Source of the DNA: Allolobophora icterica
Taxonomy: Eukaryota > Annelida > Clitellata > Crassiclitellata > Lumbricidae
Direction of reading: 5' to 3'
Length of the DNA: 64,000 bases
Assembly: GCA_963556255.1 (NCBI GenBank)
Contig: OY744608.1
Location: 70,346,877-70,410,876, forward strand
The notes under the pieces were generated by a model that was not told the DNA's origin, did no database searches, and was given only the letters and a program-made list of their open reading frames with translations. A program made the translations under genes and the position numbers. Numbering within the stretch: position 1 is the stretch's first letter; each line of letters opens with the position of its first letter. This document shows positions 10,862 through 20,462 of the stretch, piece after piece.

Positions 10862-10911
10862 CTTGGAAATAATAATAATATCAGATTTGAAAAAGAACAA
10901 ATACTACAAAC

Positions 10912-11020
10912 CTTGTGGGCTGATGGATCTCCGATGTCAGAGGAACTTCCGTCCCGGGCCAGATCGCCACTGATATCCTTCGAAGATCCAGATTTCGACA
11001 GACCGGTTGGAGTCAGGTGA
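10912..11020 (-). CDS. Putative SLC4 exon, variable cytoplasmic linker
   Basis: 109 bp bounded by an acceptor (ATAGTTCCAG) and a donor (AAG|GTTTGT) on the minus strand. It holds 36 open codons rich in Ser, Gly and Asp, including SKSGSSKDISGDLARD. NBCe1-type SLC4 proteins carry a serine-rich segment with a similar S-(N/K)-D-I-S run shortly after the LRSLADIG block, so it fits the next part of the gene. The phase does not join directly to the exon at 13939-14124 (that one ends with one base, this one begins with one), so at least one exon would have to lie between them. The assignment is inference; the exon itself is plausible. Confidence 0.42.
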
Positions 11021-12054
11021 CTGGAACTATGGTTTGGCTTAGTTGCATTTTCTAGAGCATTTCGTCGAAGATAGACAGAAATTCATTAGCATCCATTTTT
11101 TGAATAGACATGAAAATCAACTGGATGGATGAATGGAGCGTTACTTGTGAGTTACTAAAATGGAGCTATACAAATTCTCTCATGTATACATGATTCATAC
11201 ACACACACATACATGGATGGATGGATTGATGGATGAACAGATGGATGTATAAATGGATGAATGAATGAATGAATGAATGAATGAATGAATGAATGCATAG
11301 ATGGATGAACAGATTGAAGGATGGACAGATGGATGGATGGATGGATGGATGGATGAATTGAATTTAAAGGTGTCTATAGTGCTTCACGCTTTTCATCGGC
11401 TAAGCATATGAGGAGGATGACGAAAATGTCAATACGGAAATAGAAGGAAGACGATGAAGATGAGGACAATGGAGGAGGAAGAAGAGGAAGAGGATATGGA
11501 AGAAGGAGGAATTGGAGAAGGACGGTTATGGAAGACCTGGATAAAGGGGAGCAGGTGGAGACAAATGAACAAACGATGTTAAGTAGCCATAGATGGACAA
11601 TTGGACATGATGGTCATTCATTGTAAGAAGCGTCACTTCTTGTTAGAAAATGACGCAATTACGTGATAAAAAGCCTCTTACAAAAGCAAAAGCCCAGTCC
11701 GGCTTCCATTAATCCAGTCAGTTGATGTGGAACAATAAAAAAATTCCAGTCCAAACGGGGGAATATGCGTAAAAGGAGGTGTTAAGTGTGATGTCCGGAT
11801 GCATTTCATATCACCGAGTGCACTCGAAGCAACTGACTGGAACACCACTTGGTGAGTGTATTCGTGCAGCTCTGAGTACGCTCCAAGTGACATGGAATAG
11901 CTCTTTCTGTAGCTATTTGTCAATTACAGGTTGACCATGGCTAAAGCAATTTCATTCGTAAATGCCTGCAGGCTTTGTTAGTTCAGAGCCAACTGTCAGG
12001 TTTCTCAGTGTGATATCGACCACAGGTATAGAACAAGTCATGCTAAGGTCACCT

Positions 12055-12370
12055 TCTTCAATTCACTGGCCAGCTCATGTAATTAAGTGGACACCTTCAG
12101 AATTCACTAACCACCTTCTGAAATTCGCTAGCCACCTTCTGGAATACACCTGGTACCTTCTGAAATAATTATATTGGCCACCATCCAAAATTCATTAGCC
12201 ACCGTCCATAATTCATTAGCCACCGTCCATAATTCATTAGCCACCGTCCATAATTCATTAGCCACCGTCCATAATTCATTAGCCACCGTCCATAATTCAT
12301 TAGCCACCGTCCATAATTCATTAGCTACTTCTGCAATTCATTGGCCACCTTCAATAATTCTTCTGAAATT
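12055..12370. repeat. 21-bp minisatellite
   Basis: Unit CCACCGTCCATAATTCATTAG. About seven near-perfect copies at 12178-12325, flanked by degenerate copies (CCACCTTCTGAAATTCGCTAG) on both sides. The unit length is a multiple of three, so open frames across it are artefacts. Confidence 0.92.
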
Positions 12371-12434
12371 CTTTGGACACCTGGAATGCAGAACGGAGGT
12401 GGTATTTGATAGTTTTGGTGACTGCGCGGGCGAG

Positions 12435-12640
12435 AGAATTCTGAACTGTTTGCAGGCGTTTTATTTGAGAGCAGTCAATGTACCCCGCACCCGAACAGCG
12501 TTGGGTTCTCGGGAATTTCAGGTCGTTGCTCCAAGGCTTTGGAATTCGCCGTCCAATTCAGCTCATTCTGTCTATTCTTTGATGTTATTCAGTCTAAACT
12601 TAAGACTCTTTTAACTTGCATACACACCGTTGCCTGACTT
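12435..12640 (+). pseudogene. LINE RT C-terminal fragment
   Basis: The frame reads NVPRTRTALGSREFQVVAPRLWNSPSN followed by a Phe/Leu-rich end and stop. This is the conserved VPRTR...FsvvaPrlWNsLP block at the C-terminus of CR1/L2-type reverse transcriptases. 5' truncated; the 3' untranslated part continues to about 12690. Confidence 0.8.
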
Positions 12641-13309
12641 CTGAATCATCTGGTCTCCTTGACCTATAGCTTCTGTGTGGCGCTGATTTACATTCACGTC
12701 CCCACTATTTAAAAACGCCATAAACCTCCAGCGCCTCCGCTCTTTCAATTCGCAATCGCACACATTTGAAACACTAGATGAAACTGTCAGTCACCCGCAA
12801 TCGCGTGATCGATCAATCGGGCAGCGCTACAACTAATGGCATTCTGTTCATGACTTCCATTGCACGTGTATAGCTGTTGGCGGATCATATGGTCAGAGGG
12901 GAGTTGCCATGTGACATAAATCGTGGATAATTACACTTGGCGTTGCATGCTGATCAGATTGCGATCAACTGAGAACGACATACTAGTAACAACTGTGCAA
13001 CTAGGCGAAGGTCATGCAATGCCAACGACATGGAAACATTCAGGTAGACTAAAGCGGACTAAAAAAACAAGACGAATGGAAAATTGGAAGACCCTTCCGG
13101 CGGCCACCGGGTCATTGGGGTCGTAATTAGTTAAGAACACTCATTAGTGCAAGTTGATCGTGTAACGGAAGTAAATGAAAAATGTTAATGATAGGAAATG
13201 CAATATGATGGGAGCTTCGGAGTCATTACTTTCCTAATTAAAACGGAACATTTGCCAGATTGGATTTTACGAGAGGTGGAAAATCAGAAACCAGCATCAT
13301 CTGATATGC

Positions 13310-13440
13310 ACCGACACAACCACCACCTACATCACCACCACCACCACCCACCACTACCACCTACATCACCACCACCACCCACCACCACCACCACTACCAC
13401 CCACCGCCACCACCACCACTACCACCACCACATCACTCTT
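13310..13440. repeat. (CAC)n / (CCA)n microsatellite
   Basis: Imperfect CAC triplets with CTA and CCG interruptions. Confidence 0.9.
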
Positions 13441-13938
13441 TTGACTCCACCATAGAAAGAAATCTGAACTAGTTACCTGGAAGAGAGTCTCCCAACTGTT
13501 TCTCAGTTCCACTGCTAGACAGCGCTGTGCCACTGTCTGGAAGAGGAAACAAACAAGTCCTTAGACGTCGGTAACGTAAGATAATGCAAAGAAAGGCTAG
13601 GTTTTCCCAGGTAGGCAAAGTTACTATCAGGTAAAGTGATGAAAGGTATTTCCGAGCAGGTGAAGTGAAGATAAGGTAAAGTTAGGTAAGGTACTTCCAG
13701 GTTGAGCAAAGTAAGGAAAACGTAAAGTACCGGTAACGTAAGATATTTCTAGGTAGGCAAGTAGGTGAAGTTGGGATACGAGATGGCAAATTTAGGTAAT
13801 CATTTAGATAATCACTTCAGGAACGGTTACAGTTGCTCTTATATTGCAAAGTCTATTTCTTATGATCACCAAATTCATCACAGCTTCAGTATTTTTTCAG
13901 AAAAACTAAGGAATTTAATTTTGTTATTTGATGGAAAC

Positions 13939-14124
13939 CTTTTCCGTCGAGATTCCTGGCGGACATTTTCCTTCCGATGTCTGCAAGTGAACGGATCATC
14001 GGAAGTCCCTTTCCCTCCTTGCGCTGGAACTGGTGTCTGTGCTTCATCTGCAGAACCTCCTGGACTCTGTCTCGAAGGTCGAAGTCCAACTGGCCAGAGG
14101 CAACCATGCTGTCCATTATGATGT
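13939..14124 (-). CDS. SLC4: SLC4 sodium bicarbonate cotransporter, exon (cytoplasmic domain)
   Basis: 186 bp. It begins after the acceptor TATTGTCCAG and ends at AAAAG|GTTTCC. The peptide runs from IIMDSMVASGQLDFDLRDRV through KHRHQFQRKE to LPMIRSLADIGRKMSARNL. The SGxL...LR..V...L..KHRHQ and RSLADIG blocks are hallmarks of the N-terminal cytoplasmic domain of NBC-type SLC4 proteins, which carry bicarbonate with sodium across the plasma membrane. Its first two bases (AC) complete the Asp codon begun by the G ending exon 18865-19025; the join matches vertebrate homologues in spacing. The donor GTTTCC is weak, so the exact 3' boundary is less certain than the identity. Confidence 0.93.
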
Positions 14125-14156
14125 CTGGACAATAGTAAAGAACAAACAATGCCATG

Positions 14157-14295
14157 AATCAAACCAATCAAACAGATCAATAGTACAGATCAAACATTGA
14201 TCAAACAGATCAATAGTACAGATCAAAGATTGATCAAACAGATCAATAGTACAGATCAAGGATTGATCAAACAGATCAATAGTACAGATCAAATC
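14157..14295. repeat. 33-bp minisatellite
   Basis: About four copies of a 33-bp unit beginning GATCAAACAGATCAATAGTA, immediately upstream (in gene sense) of the SLC4 exon at 14124. It creates an 11-residue repeat frame on the minus strand that is not a gene. Confidence 0.92.
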
Positions 14296-14996
14296 AGCGA
14301 CCTGCCGATTGGCGGCCCGCAAGACCACTTTTTAAGTTAGTTTTTTGTCTTATACGACCACTTCTAATTCATTGTCTACACTCTACAGTATATTTACCAA
14401 TATGTTTCACACCGACTAAATGACTCTGTTACAGTTAACCTGGAAGGAAATTTAGTGTTGTAAGTACTAGTGATCTAGTAGTACCTGTTGTTCGATTTTT
14501 TTAGAATGTAAATACAAAATTGGTATTTCTCTCGAAGCGTTGAGGAATTTGACTTGCGGCTGGCCCGCCGCGTGCTTACCAAAAATTATAATGGCCCGTA
14601 TGCAAGAAAAAGTTGGCCAACCCAAACCAAGTGATGGAATGGAATTCAACAGTTTAATGAAGTTTTACGGCAACAAAGCGCGTTGACGTTGATAGGAAAA
14701 GATTCTGTACAGCTCTGACTAGATCCATATATAATTCGATGGCGATCAAAATCTACCGATTGAACGATTGTTGTGGAATTTATTGTGGAATTCAAACCGT
14801 TGTAAAGGTGTCTAACTATGTAGTCTTATCTCTATAATAATAATAATAATAACCCAGATCCGTCTGTGTCCATCCTTCACAAACGGTAATGGACATGTCT
14901 GGAATGTCAACGCTGCCTTCATCGGGCGAACTGCAGCCCTGGAGATAAACCCTCGAATGGGGGTCCAGGGTGTGGGTGCATCTGTACAGACGCAAA

Positions 14997-15120
14997 GCCA
15001 GACAGACAGTAGGACAGAAAGACAGAAAGCCAGACAGTCGGTCAGACAGAAAGCCAGACAGACAGTAGGACAGAAAGACAGAAAGCCAGACAGTCGGTCA
15101 GACAGAAAGACAGACAAACG
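14997..15120. repeat. 56-bp CAGA-rich tandem repeat
   Basis: Two nearly exact copies (14997-15052 and 15053-15108) of a CAGACAG/GTAGGACAGAAAG unit. Confidence 0.85.
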
Positions 15121-15187
15121 GATTGACACACAGATAAACACCGTCATAATGACGGGCAAATACTCTAGTCCAATTATAATAATCACA

Positions 15188-15208
15188 ACAACAACGACGA
15201 CGACGACG

Positions 15209-15256
<48 letters not shown>

Positions 15257-15327
15257 ACAACAACAACAACAATAATAATAATAATAATAATAATAATAGA
15301 AAATAATAATAATAATAATAATATCTC
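15188..15327. repeat. (ACA/ACG)n then (ATA)n microsatellite
   Basis: ACA/ACG triplets grade into ATA triplets and abut the LINE fragment at 15328. Confidence 0.95.
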
Positions 15328-15850
15328 CCTCAGTCAGGCAGGCTTCCCGTCAGTTAAAGAGCCCTCGGGTCTGTCAAGAGCAGACGGCAAAAGACCTGAC
15401 GGCCTCACCTTGACACCATGGCGCTCAGGTCGATGCCTGATTTGGGATGCCACAGTGATAGACACGGTGGCCCCATCTTACCTGCCCACTACATCAATTC
15501 AGGCCGGGGGTGCAGCCGAACTGGCGGATGCCAGAAAGACCACCAAATACAAGCAACTATCACAGTGCTATTGTTTCGTGCCACTAGCCTTTGAGACCTT
15601 CGGCCCAATCAATGCTGCTGGACTAGCATTCGTCAAGGACCTTGGACGTCTTCTGAGCCAGGTCTCAGGAGACCCAAGAGAAGCTAGCTTCCTCTTCCAA
15701 CGCTTAGCTGTGACAGTCCAGCGCTTCAACGCAGCCGCCTTCCGCAACACTTTTGCACTTCCAGGTCAGGATGAAGATGGTCACTCCAGAGATTAATTTT
15801 CACATATTTAGTATCTGACTCCTGAGGGATTATATGTACCTCGGGGAAAA
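15328..15850 (+). pseudogene. LINE polyprotein C-terminal domain with 3' end (AAT-associated family)
   Basis: An open frame of about 155 codons to the TAA at 15794-15796. Motifs in order: EPSGLSRADGKRPDGLTLTPW, LIWDATVIDT, FVPLAFETFGPINAAGLAFV, DLGRLLSQVSGDPREASFLF and VQRFNAAAF. This module follows the reverse transcriptase in a family of animal non-LTR retrotransposons. The reverse transcriptase is absent. The 3' end carries a hairpin (CCTGAGG...CCTCGGG, 15822-15846) followed by A-rich sequence and (AAT)n. Shorter copies lie at 29.55, 37.81 and 39.54 kb. Confidence 0.88.
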
Positions 15851-15855
15851 AAAAA

Positions 15856-15950
<95 letters not shown>
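15851..15950. repeat. (AAT)n microsatellite, LINE tail
   Basis: About 33 AAT units directly at the 3' end of the LINE fragment. Confidence 0.95.
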
Positions 15951-15952
<2 letters not shown>

Positions 15953-16159
15953 TCACTGGCATAATTTTGTGACATTTTAACATTGTTATAGTGCCCTTGA
16001 GAAACAGAGCCAAGGACACTTTCTGGGTGATCTTTCCAGGTAGATAGATTTCTGATTGGTCACTGATTTAGACGTTGGACGTGACTTTTGGGCGACTGTC
16101 GAGGGATAAGCACAGCATTCGTAAACCATACCACGTGATAGAACAATTGACGTAATAAC

Positions 16160-16660
16160 GTCCGCTGCAGAGGAAGGAAAGGATGGATGGAGAGTAGGAA
16201 GGAGGAAGGAACTGACCGGTAGTAGGAGGAAGGAGGGCGGGTGAATAATGGGAAGAATGGGAAGAATGGGAGGGAGGCAGGAAATGATGAAGAGTATAGG
16301 AGGGAGGCAAGGATGGATTGAGAGCGGGAGGAATACAGGGATTGATGGAGATGGTAGGATGGGCAGGCATTGATAGAGAGTAGGATGGAGGCAAGGGTGG
16401 ATGAATAGGAGGGAGAGAGGGTGAGAGGTATAGAGGTCGGCATGGATGGATGGAAAGAGGGAGATAAAGTGATGGAGGAAGAAAAAAATGAGGGATGAAG
16501 GTTGGCTGGGAGGGAGGATTAGAGGAAGGACTGGAGAGACGAAAGGAGATAAAGACGGACGGGTGGAAGAGCAGGGAAAGGGAAGGACAGCAGAAAGGAG
16601 GGAGGGAGTAAATAAATTATCGAATGAGAGAGTGAGACAGAGGGGGAGAGAGACAAGGAG
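16160..16660. repeat. GGAAGGA/GGATGGA purine-rich tract
   Basis: About 500 bp of imperfect GGAG, GGAAGGAG and GGATGGA motifs on the plus strand. Frames on either strand are low-complexity. Confidence 0.8.
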
Positions 16661-17080
16661 ATGGACAGTTACAGCGGACGAACTGCAGAGTCCACCTCAG
16701 GAAAATGTCCGGATAAAGAGAGGCCATTCCCTCACCCCCCTCCCCCACTCCCCCTCCCTCATTCCGGTCTGTCCGGAGTAAGACGTGGAGGCGCCGGAGT
16801 TATCGGCCGGCGAATCAATAGAAGTCGACGGCAAAAGAAAATTGGATTCCTACACGGTGCGTCGGTGCCCTGGTGAAGAGACAGCGCATTTGTCCACAGA
16901 CGTGGAGGGTGGGTGGGTGGGTAGAGAGAGAGGAAGGGCCGAGGTTTACGAGCCGGACTGTTCAATAAACAAAGGAGTGAGAGCTAACAATGCCACTGCA
17001 ACACTGGGTGTCTCTAGCAGCTACGGTCTACGAAGCTAGTTGTATGGACATTAGCCACCAGAGGGCCACCAGTTCAACCC

Positions 17081-17325
<245 letters not shown>

Positions 17326-17399
17326 TTTGTCTTTGGAGACAGATCCGTGCATGACAATTAGCATAGTCATTATAGCATCTGAACAAACAAATTACTACT

Positions 17400-17510
17400 C
17401 ATTTATTAAGCACCACTATCTAATGACCAAGCGTCAGTCGATAGCGTTGAGCAATTGTGAGTGAAGGACTTGCTCAAGGTTACTACGCAGTAACCGTCGT
17501 TACAAAGAGA
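17400..17510 (-). repeat. SINE family C, partial
   Basis: On the minus strand it reads ACCTTGAGCAAGTCCTTCACTCACAATTGCTC, then ATTAGATAGTGGTGCTTAATAAATGAG: the CORE-like segment and the 3' end of the family. The tRNA head is missing. Confidence 0.75.
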
Positions 17511-17567
17511 AAATTCCTCAACCTCTTGTACTTCATTCTGTCCTCCATACATCATTTGTGGGATAAA

Positions 17568-17770
17568 TTAGCCGTTTGATTCAGCATTCGCCTTGTACCA
17601 CAGACAGTACTAGTTCGAGCCTCCTCTCATTAGACGTGTATGGACTATGGACGTCTAATGTGTACGGACCCTGAGCAAGTCTTTGACTCACAACTGCTCA
17701 GTGCCATCGATTGATGCTTGGTCAGTTAGATAGTGGCGCTTAATGAATGCGTATTAATTATAATAATACT
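17568..17770 (+). repeat. SINE family C, near full length
   Basis: tRNA-like head (B-box-like AGTTCGAGCC), then GACCCTGAGCAAGTCTTTGACTCACAACTGCTCAGTG, then TAGATAGTGGCGCTTAATGAATG and an ATTATAATAATA tail. It lies in opposite orientation to its neighbour at 17.4 kb. Confidence 0.75.
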
Positions 17771-17849
17771 TCATCTGACTAGTTTCCTTCATTCCTCTTT
17801 TAATTATTTGTGTGACAATCTAGGGGTCAGCATGCTCAACTCTCACATA

Positions 17850-18255
17850 TTAGAAATTTATATAGCGCCTCTTCATGAAAGACTCACCAGAGGCGCTCCA
17901 TGCCTAACAAAGTGAAACCACAATGGAACAGAATGGTCTACAAGCGTATGTGGGAAAGAGGCAAAGAGAGGCTGAGTGGTACATAGGACAGGTCGTCAAG
18001 CAACCTATTCCAGAAGGATGGGCCGACGACAGCAAAACGTCTGTGCTTGACCGTAGAAGTCGATTTCCTTGGCAGTGTCAATGACTCCAGAATTAGTAGC
18101 CTCAGTCACGGAGGTCTAAACATGAATTATAGTAATCAGCATAAGTGCGGAGAAGCTCCGTCGCTGCCTGATAATTCCCAGGGATAGTGTACAATTAGTA
18201 TAATCGCTTTATAGGTCGAGTTCAAAAGGGACAGAAGTGGAGCAGAAACGTCGGA
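17850..18255 (-). repeat. Longer non-coding dispersed repeat with GCGCTATATAAAT end
   Basis: On the minus strand it ends AGAGGCGCTATATAAATTTCTAAT, the same 3' end type seen at 5.6, 36.1, 48.0 and 48.35 kb. Upstream is about 350 bp without open frames. Probably a non-autonomous retroposon. Confidence 0.5.
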
Positions 18256-18263
18256 AATCTCGA

Positions 18264-18460
18264 GGGACGCGGTGGTGTAGCGTCATGTTCTGTGTCTTGT
18301 AATCGGAGGGTCGCACGTTCGAATCCACCTCAAGCCACTGAGAATGCCGACTTTGGACAAGTTGCTGACCAACAATTGTCCAGCGCTCGTGAATAGGCTG
18401 GTGCCCTGCGTTTGGACTTCGAGTGGCGCTTTAGAAGTTTGGAGATTACGATTACGAAAT
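18264..18460 (+). repeat. SINE family B, full length
   Basis: tRNA-like head GCGGTGGTGTAGCGTCATG...ACGTTCGAATCC (A and B boxes of a pol III promoter), central CGCTCGTGAATAGGCTGGTGCCCTGCG, and 3' end GGCGCTTTAGAAGTTTGGAGATTACGATTACGA. Eight other copies, mostly truncated, occur in the window. Confidence 0.85.
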
Positions 18461-18461
18461 C

Positions 18462-18548
18462 TCTTTCTGCCCGGGATACCGGATTAGAATCCCTGATCTC
18501 CGGATTGGCAGTGTGACATTCTAACCAGTGGACTATCTGCATCCCCTT
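18462..18548 (-). repeat. SINE family A, head fragment
   Basis: On the minus strand it reads ATGCAGATAGTCCACTGGTTAGAATG...GGGATTCTAATCC, a diverged tRNA-like head ending against SINE B. It forms a three-SINE cluster inside the SLC4 intron. Confidence 0.65.
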
Positions 18549-18864
18549 AATCTGCATGAATAAGAAGAGAGCAAAAGAAGAATTGCAGTACCTTAAGCTA
18601 GCTTTGAGGCAGCCATAGGTATGAAGTGCTAGCAACTTCATTTTCTTAGCCTCGGCATATTAGAGCGGGTGGCCAGTCCTCTACCCTCGCCGTCTTATCT
18701 TCCCACCGGTGTACGGTCAGTGTACTCATTATAGCTGAGTTGGCTAGGGGGCGCAGGCGGAGCAGAAATCCTGAAACAGATATCTGCCCTGGCAGGGAAT
18801 TGAACCCCCGACCTCTCGATTGACAGTCCAGCATTCTAACCACTAGGCTATATCGTTCACCCAC
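18549..18864 (-). repeat. SINE family A, full length, abutting an SLC4 splice donor
   Basis: On the minus strand it begins GTGGGTGAACGATATAGCCTAGTGGTTAG, with B-box GGGGTTCAATTCC. A body containing CCCCCTAGCCAACTCAGCTATAATGAGTACACTGACCGTA follows, and it ends near ...GAAGTTGCTAGCACTTCATAC. Its first bases are the donor GT of the SLC4 exon ending at 18865. Other copies are at 24.35, 26.26, 27.41, 30.35, 48.56, 50.53 and 62.46 kb. Confidence 0.88.
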
Positions 18865-19025
18865 CTGTAATCTGGAAGACGCTGCTGGCATCCATGTCGA
18901 GAAGGACCGTTCCAGACATGAGTCCTTTGCGTAATTCGAAGAGCGAATGCAGAGAAAGAGTTGCAACGTGTGGCTTAGACCATCTCTCTCCACCCTCCTC
19001 CACATCCTCTTCGAACTTAATCCAT
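18865..19025 (-). CDS. SLC4: SLC4 sodium bicarbonate cotransporter, exon (band 3 cytoplasmic domain)
   Basis: 161 bp, acceptor CGATGTTTGTAG, donor ACAG|GTGGGT. The peptide starts [20 protein letters not shown] and continues [12 protein letters not shown] to [13 protein letters not shown]. This is the most conserved block of the SLC4 cytoplasmic domain (W-K-F-E-E...[22 protein letters not shown]). Its first base completes the Arg codon from the exon at 19681-19831; its last base opens the Asp codon finished in 13939-14124. Both joins give unbroken family-like sequence. The domain regulates and anchors the transporter at the cytoplasmic face. The donor lies at the first base of a SINE, as noted in that entry. 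Confidence 0.97.
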
Positions 19026-19680
19026 CTACAAACATCGACCCATACATACATCAGCAGACATAAATCCCTCATCACCATGGCCCGCAGTCCCTTTGAATGG
19101 GTGCCACGCCATTTATTAGTAGTTGATATCTCGTTTTGGGTTCTCCTGAGCCAGTGACAGTAACTGCAATCACGTGTGTTTTATAAGTTACGAGTTGGTC
19201 TTGTGTTAATATAAAGCTTACTGTGTTGGCCCACAGCGACATAAGTACGCTCTGCATAGTCTGTTCTGATCTTCAGATTTCAACAAAAAAGTCTTCTTTT
19301 CCTGGACTTTATTCCTCCCAAGGCTGTTTCCGTGTTTTCTCCGACCCCCTTCTTGGCTTTCTCTCTACCTTCTCCGACTCCCAATGGACAAGTGTTCTAG
19401 CACATTTTCTAGTCTTCATATACCGTAGTCTCCAAGCACTTATCAATGTTATTTACTTGTTGTTGAAATGAGAAGCTGTTCAAACCTATTTTATTATCAT
19501 TATTTTAACTTCTGTTCAGTTTAAGTATTTGGTTTTTTCTTAGTTGCTCCACATGGAAGTGAGAACTGTCTTTGATGAGTCTCTGTCAGAGTGGCGCTAT
19601 AAAAATTTGCAATTATAATTTGCTATCACCGATGTATTATGTTTCCGGCCGGAAGTTGAAATCTGATGGAAAATTCCTAC
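19026..19680. other. SLC4 intron, 655 bp
   Basis: No exon. A pyrimidine-rich plus-strand stretch at 19295-19420 and a retroposon 3' end (GTCAGAGTGGCGCTATAAAAATTTGCAATTATAA, 19586-19619) are the only recognisable parts. Confidence 0.6.
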
Positions 19681-19831
19681 CTGGCCGTTTCCTTCCATTC
19701 CATTTCTCCCTCATCTCCAACCGCACGCAACTCTTCCAATTCGCAGAAGATGTCGTGAGTCTGATGAAATTCATCTTCCTCATCCTCGTCTCGACCGAGA
19801 ATTGATGCCACACGCTGCGACGGAGGAGTGC
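19681..19831 (-). CDS. SLC4: SLC4 sodium bicarbonate cotransporter, exon (acidic pre-domain segment)
   Basis: 151 bp: two bases, 49 codons, two bases. Acceptor AATTTGCAG, donor CCAG|GTAGGA. The peptide contains QRVASILGRDEDEEDEFHQ, then FCELEELRAVGDEGEMEWKETA. This matches the SLC4 pattern (R)xxFILGxEDDDE...LFxELDEL...EWKETAR. The final AG plus the A of the next exon gives Arg, continuing ETAR-WIKFEE exactly as in known family members. The entering phase (GC) completes a Ser codon with the A ending exon 21480-21632. Confidence 0.96.
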
Positions 19832-20254
19832 CTGCAAATTTTTACAAACATTAACCAACTTTTTGCAATAAGTAAATAAGTAAGCATATTCTTTATTTTG
19901 ACCAGTTGACAAAACGCACTCTGGTGTGCATTACATGTAAATTTAGCAGTTTGCAAGTTATAGCTTCCGGTTGAATTCAAATACAACATCCTAACCGGAA
20001 AAGTATTTCTCATTGAGCTATCAGCTTGGGGTAAAATCCGGTCCTATGTTCTTGGCCGAGAAGGGTATAATCAGTTTTCTTTCTTGGAGGTAATAATAAT
20101 AATCTTCGTTTAATATCTTCAAACTGACAATTACACATTATGATTACAAATCAGTATGAACGGATGATCACAAGTTATTACAGGAGTCGAATTTTAACTG
20201 TATACGGCAGCCATGCAAGGCGCCTATCACGTCCTACATCTAAGAACCCATCAT

Positions 20255-20462
20255 ACCCACACAATTGTAATCTGGCATTTATCAAGCGCCACCTCAAGAA
20301 AAACTCATCAGTGACGCTTCAGACCCGAACCAGTGAAATTACTATGGAATAATACAGACTGCAGGCGCTTGCCAAACTGGAAAGGACAGCTCGAGATAAA
20401 GGCGATTCCAGCTGGTGGGTCCAACATAGGCAAAGCTTCTGGACTGAGCTGTAGCAGCACGC
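20255..20462 (-). pseudogene. LINE C-terminal fragment with 3' end
   Basis: On the minus strand it parallels the intact fragment at 25964-26146 (ACAGCTCAGTCCAGAAGCTTTGCCTATGTTGG, then TCTGTATTATTCCATAGTAATTTCACTGG) and ends in GGTGGCGCTTGATAAATGCCAGATTACAATTG. Small indels break the frame. Confidence 0.75.

Larger units (their letters stand above)
6641..10866 (-). mobile_element. Gmr1-like Ty3/gypsy LTR retrotransposon with 5-bp target duplication
   Basis: Two direct 748-bp LTRs (6646-7393 and 10114-10861) read as identical and are flanked by the duplication CTTGG (6641-6645, 10862-10866). On the minus strand the order is 5' LTR, primer-binding site, gag with zinc knuckles, protease, integrase zinc-binding start, a deletion scar, RNase H end, polypurine tract, 3' LTR. 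Integrase upstream of RNase H is the Gmr1 arrangement (integrase before reverse transcriptase) described in deuterostomes, opposite to ordinary gypsy elements. The integrase core, the whole reverse transcriptase and the first part of RNase H are gone, so the copy cannot move by itself. Identical LTRs imply recent insertion, presumably driven by a complete relative. Confidence 0.93.
11021..13938. other. SLC4 intron sequence with simple repeats and retroposon debris
   Basis: If the exon at 10912-11020 is real this is intronic. It holds (GGAT/GAAT)n at 11205-11358, a purine-rich GGAGGAAGA tract near 11410-11540, a 21-bp minisatellite, a LINE 3' fragment, and a (CAC)n tract. At 13560-13780 there are degenerate GTAAAGTTAGGTAAGG repeats. 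No further exon was recognised. Confidence 0.5.

Noticed and set aside
18462..18864. tRNA genes suggested by A- and B-box motifs
   Set aside because: The tRNA-like heads are followed by SINE bodies that recur across the window and do not form a complete cloverleaf by eye.
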